Below are positions 6,505 through 8,159 of a stretch of 8,159 bases of DNA, piece by piece. Origin of the DNA: Nitrospirota bacterium. GTDB lineage: Bacteria > Nitrospinota > Nitrospinia > Nitrospinales > Nitrospinaceae. Below the pieces are notes generated by a model. The model had not been told where the DNA came from. It was given only the letters and a program-made list of their open reading frames with translations, and ran no database searches. The stretch is taken from positions 1 to 8,159 of the forward strand of contig JAUVMD010000044.1 in assembly GCA_030600405.1 (NCBI GenBank), in the 5' to 3' direction. Both the position numbers and the translations under genes were made by a program. Each line of letters opens with the position of its first letter. Position 1 is the stretch's first letter.

Positions 6505-7575
6505 TTATTTGATTATATGTGTCATTTTCTCCAAAAACGCCTTATTTTCGCCGGGTGTCCCGATGGTGACCCGCAGGCAGTTTTTGAGGCGTGGGTGACT
6601 GCTTAAATAGCGGATCAATATGCCGCTTTCCATCAATTGTTTAAAGATGGCGCCTGAATCCTGTTCCACTCGGAAGAATACAAAGTTGGCGTCGGATGGA
6701 AAGACTTTGAGCGGTTTGAATTTGGAGAGCTCCCGGATCATCCGGTCCCTCTCCGTCAAGATTGTGTCCAGCTGTTTTTGCACAGGAGCGAAGTGGTTCA
6801 ACAACCGATCCGTCAACTTCTGGGAAAGGGTGTTGGAGTTGTAAGGAAGCCTTATTTTGTCGATCTGGTCAATGATAATGGGGTCCGCGACCGCATATCC
6901 CACCCTTAGGGCGGCCAAGCCGATTTTGGACAGGCTTCTTAAGAGGACCAAATTGTTGTGTTTCGGCAATTCGGAAAGAAAACTTTTCCCGGAAAAATCG
7001 TGATACGCCTCGTCCAGTACCACGATGCCGGAAAAATTTTCGATGACCTTTTGCACTTCCGGTGCGGAAAAACAGTTGCCCGTGGGATTATTGGGATAGC
7101 TTAAAAAAGCGATGCGAGCCTGGTTCGCTTCCATTGTTTCGAGAAACGGTTCCGCTTTGAAATCCCATTGGTCATCCAGAGGATGGGTTTGCGACTTCAG
7201 GCCCATTCCCTGGGCGATAATGGCGTACATGGCGAATGTGGGATCGGGAAAACCGATCGTTTCGCCGGAATCGCAAAAAACCTGCAGAAGGATCTGAATC
7301 AACTCGTCGGACCCGTTTCCGATAGCCAAATTTTCGGGTGCTACGTTCAATCGTTTGGCAAGAGTTTGCTTCAGTGGGCCGCAGTCGGGATCTGGGTAGC
7401 GGTTCAACTCGGTGGATTTAAAAACCTCTTCGAATTGCTTGAGAATTTCCGAAGGCGGCGGAAACGAGTTTTCATTGGCGTGGAGTTTGATTTCGCAATC
7501 GATATTCTCCACATGATAGGCTTTCAGCGATTGAACCTTTTCTTTGACGAGTTGAATTAAATCCACATTGGACAT
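6505..7575 (-). CDS. hisC: Histidinol-phosphate aminotransferase
   Basis: PLP-dependent class I/II aminotransferase that converts imidazole-acetol phosphate and glutamate to histidinol phosphate and 2-oxoglutarate in histidine biosynthesis, in the cytoplasm. Length 356 aa is typical. Visible motifs: LHANENSFPPP (31-41), substrate-side RYPDPD (59-64), GNGSDELI (86-93), YPNNPTG (160-166, with PLP-contacting N163), VVLDEAYHDFSG (185-196, D188 and Y191), RSLSK with the Schiff-base lysine K217, LRVGY with phosphate-binding R224, and LRVTIGT near the C-terminus. K217 and R224 are seven apart, one fewer than in E. coli-type HisC (SKAFALAGLR); I believe this shorter SKIGLA-type loop occurs in other HisC lineages. 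The ATG at 7575 follows the gmk stop by two bases, with no clear Shine-Dalgarno site, which points to translational coupling. The gene is away from any other his gene in the window. Related enzymes act on aromatic amino acids, but the N-terminal ANEN and RYPDPD motifs favour HisC. Confidence 0.93.
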   Translation of the reverse strand: MSNVDLIQLVKEKVQSLKAYHVENIDCEIKLHANENSFPPPSEILKQFEEVFKSTELNRYPDPDCGPLKQTLAKRLNVAPENLAIGNGSDELIQILLQVFCDSGETIGFPDPTFAMYAIIAQGMGLKSQTHPLDDQWDFKAEPFLETMEANQARIAFLSYPNNPTGNCFSAPEVQKVIENFSGIVVLDEAYHDFSGKSFLSELPKHNNLVLLRSLSKIGLAALRVGYAVADPIIIDQIDKIRLPYNSNTLSQKLTDRLLNHFAPVQKQLDTILTERDRMIRELSKFKPLKVFPSDANFVFFRVEQDSGAIFKQLMESGILIRYLSSHPRLKNCLRVTIGTPGENKAFLEKMTHIIK

Positions 7576-7577
7576 GA

Positions 7578-8159
7578 TCAGGCGGTTCCCGAATCAATGA
7601 TTTTCCGGATTTCCGGGCAATCGGGTTGATAACGGCTCATGCGGTTTTTTTCAGCACGGATGATATTAACAATGGTGTCCACCGACTCGTCGACATTTAC
7701 ATTGGTTACGGCATAATCATAGAGATGGCTTTTTGCAATTTCTTTTTTGCCTACCTCAAGGCGTTGTTTGACCTGGTTATCTGATTCAGTACCTCGTCCG
7801 GCCAATCGTTTTTCGAGTTCCTCCATGGAGGGGGGCAAAATGAAAATATAAACCCCCTGATACTTCAGGGCGCGCAGGGATTCTACGCCCTGAACATCCA
7901 ACTCGAGAACCAGATCCTTTCTCTGTTGCAGGGTGTTCTCGATATTTTTCCGGGCTGTTCCATAATAGTTGTCATGGATTTGGGCCCATTCCAGAAACTC
8001 GTTGCGGTCGGTCATCTCAAGGAACTTTTCCTTGGAAATAAAATGATAATCCACTCCATTCCGTTCATTCATGCGCGGCGGGCGTGTGGTGTAAGATACG
8101 GAAAAATTGAGATCGGGCAACCGTTTCTTCAGGGCCTGGCAGAGGGTCGTTTTGCCGGC
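7578..8159 (-). CDS. gmk: Guanylate kinase, 5' end outside window
   Basis: Cytoplasmic enzyme that phosphorylates GMP (and dGMP) with ATP to GDP, essential for GTP and dGTP supply. The window shows 193 residues; the frame is open to the edge and begins within the P-loop (AGKTTL, preceded in the family by GPSG). The family is about 205 aa, so roughly 10-15 residues, including the true start, are missing. A TTG at 8120 is an internal Leu and not the start. Downstream motifs are all present: SVSYTTRPPR, the GMP-binding GVDYHFIS, FLEWAQIHDNYYGT, the LELDVQGV segment (family form ...D[IV]QG), ILPPSMEELEKRL and the lid GRGTES. The stop codon (7578-7580) is separated from the hisC ATG by only two bases, so gmk is the upstream partner of a probable gmk-hisC-mltG operon. 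No promoter is visible because the 5' end is cut. Confidence 0.95.
   Translation of the reverse strand, partial: AGKTTLCQALKKRLPDLNFSVSYTTRPPRMNERNGVDYHFISKEKFLEMTDRNEFLEWAQIHDNYYGTARKNIENTLQQRKDLVLELDVQGVESLRALKYQGVYIFILPPSMEELEKRLAGRGTESDNQVKQRLEVGKKEIAKSHLYDYAVTNVNVDESVDTIVNIIRAEKNRMSRYQPDCPEIRKIIDSGTA

Overview
All six genes in this window lie on the minus strand. Reading in the direction of transcription (high to low coordinates) they are: gmk (guanylate kinase, 5' end outside the window), hisC (histidinol-phosphate aminotransferase), mltG (endolytic peptidoglycan transglycosylase), a secreted protein made of 20 TPR units, nuoE (24 kDa-type [2Fe-2S] subunit of a complex I or formate-dehydrogenase-like module) and nuoG (75 kDa-type Fe-S subunit, 3' end outside the window). 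The nuoG reading frame is open from its ATG at 2039 to the window edge.

The DNA comes from a bacterium. A Sec signal peptide on the TPR protein, the complex I subunits and the protein family types fit a Gram-negative, respiring organism. By eye, base composition is close to half G+C. The overall look recalls Nitrospinota or deltaproteobacterial-type lineages, but this is only an impression. No mobile element, CRISPR array, rRNA or tRNA was seen.

Region by region: 7578-8159 and 6505-7575 hold gmk and hisC, separated by two bases and probably translationally coupled. mltG follows 38 bp later, so these three probably form one operon. A 181-bp gap (5236-5416), partly very AT-rich, precedes the TPR gene (2959-5235). 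A 359-bp gap (2600-2958) carries a convincing sigma70-type promoter facing nuoE. nuoE and nuoG are 32 bp apart and follow each other directly. The usual nuoF (FMN/NADH-binding subunit) is not between them.

The genes serve different jobs: GMP phosphorylation, histidine synthesis, cell-wall glycan termination, a periplasmic protein scaffold and electron transfer. The window is mostly ordinary. The points worth a second look are: (1) a NuoG-like protein with formate-dehydrogenase-style cluster ligands (one [2Fe-2S] and four [4Fe-4S] motifs) but no catalytic Cys/Sec at the expected site; (2) the missing nuoF between nuoE and nuoG; (3) a secreted solenoid of 20 uninterrupted 34-residue TPRs of unknown function; (4) a seven-base C tract inside the spacer of the nuoE promoter. 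I found no clear case for a wholly new system.
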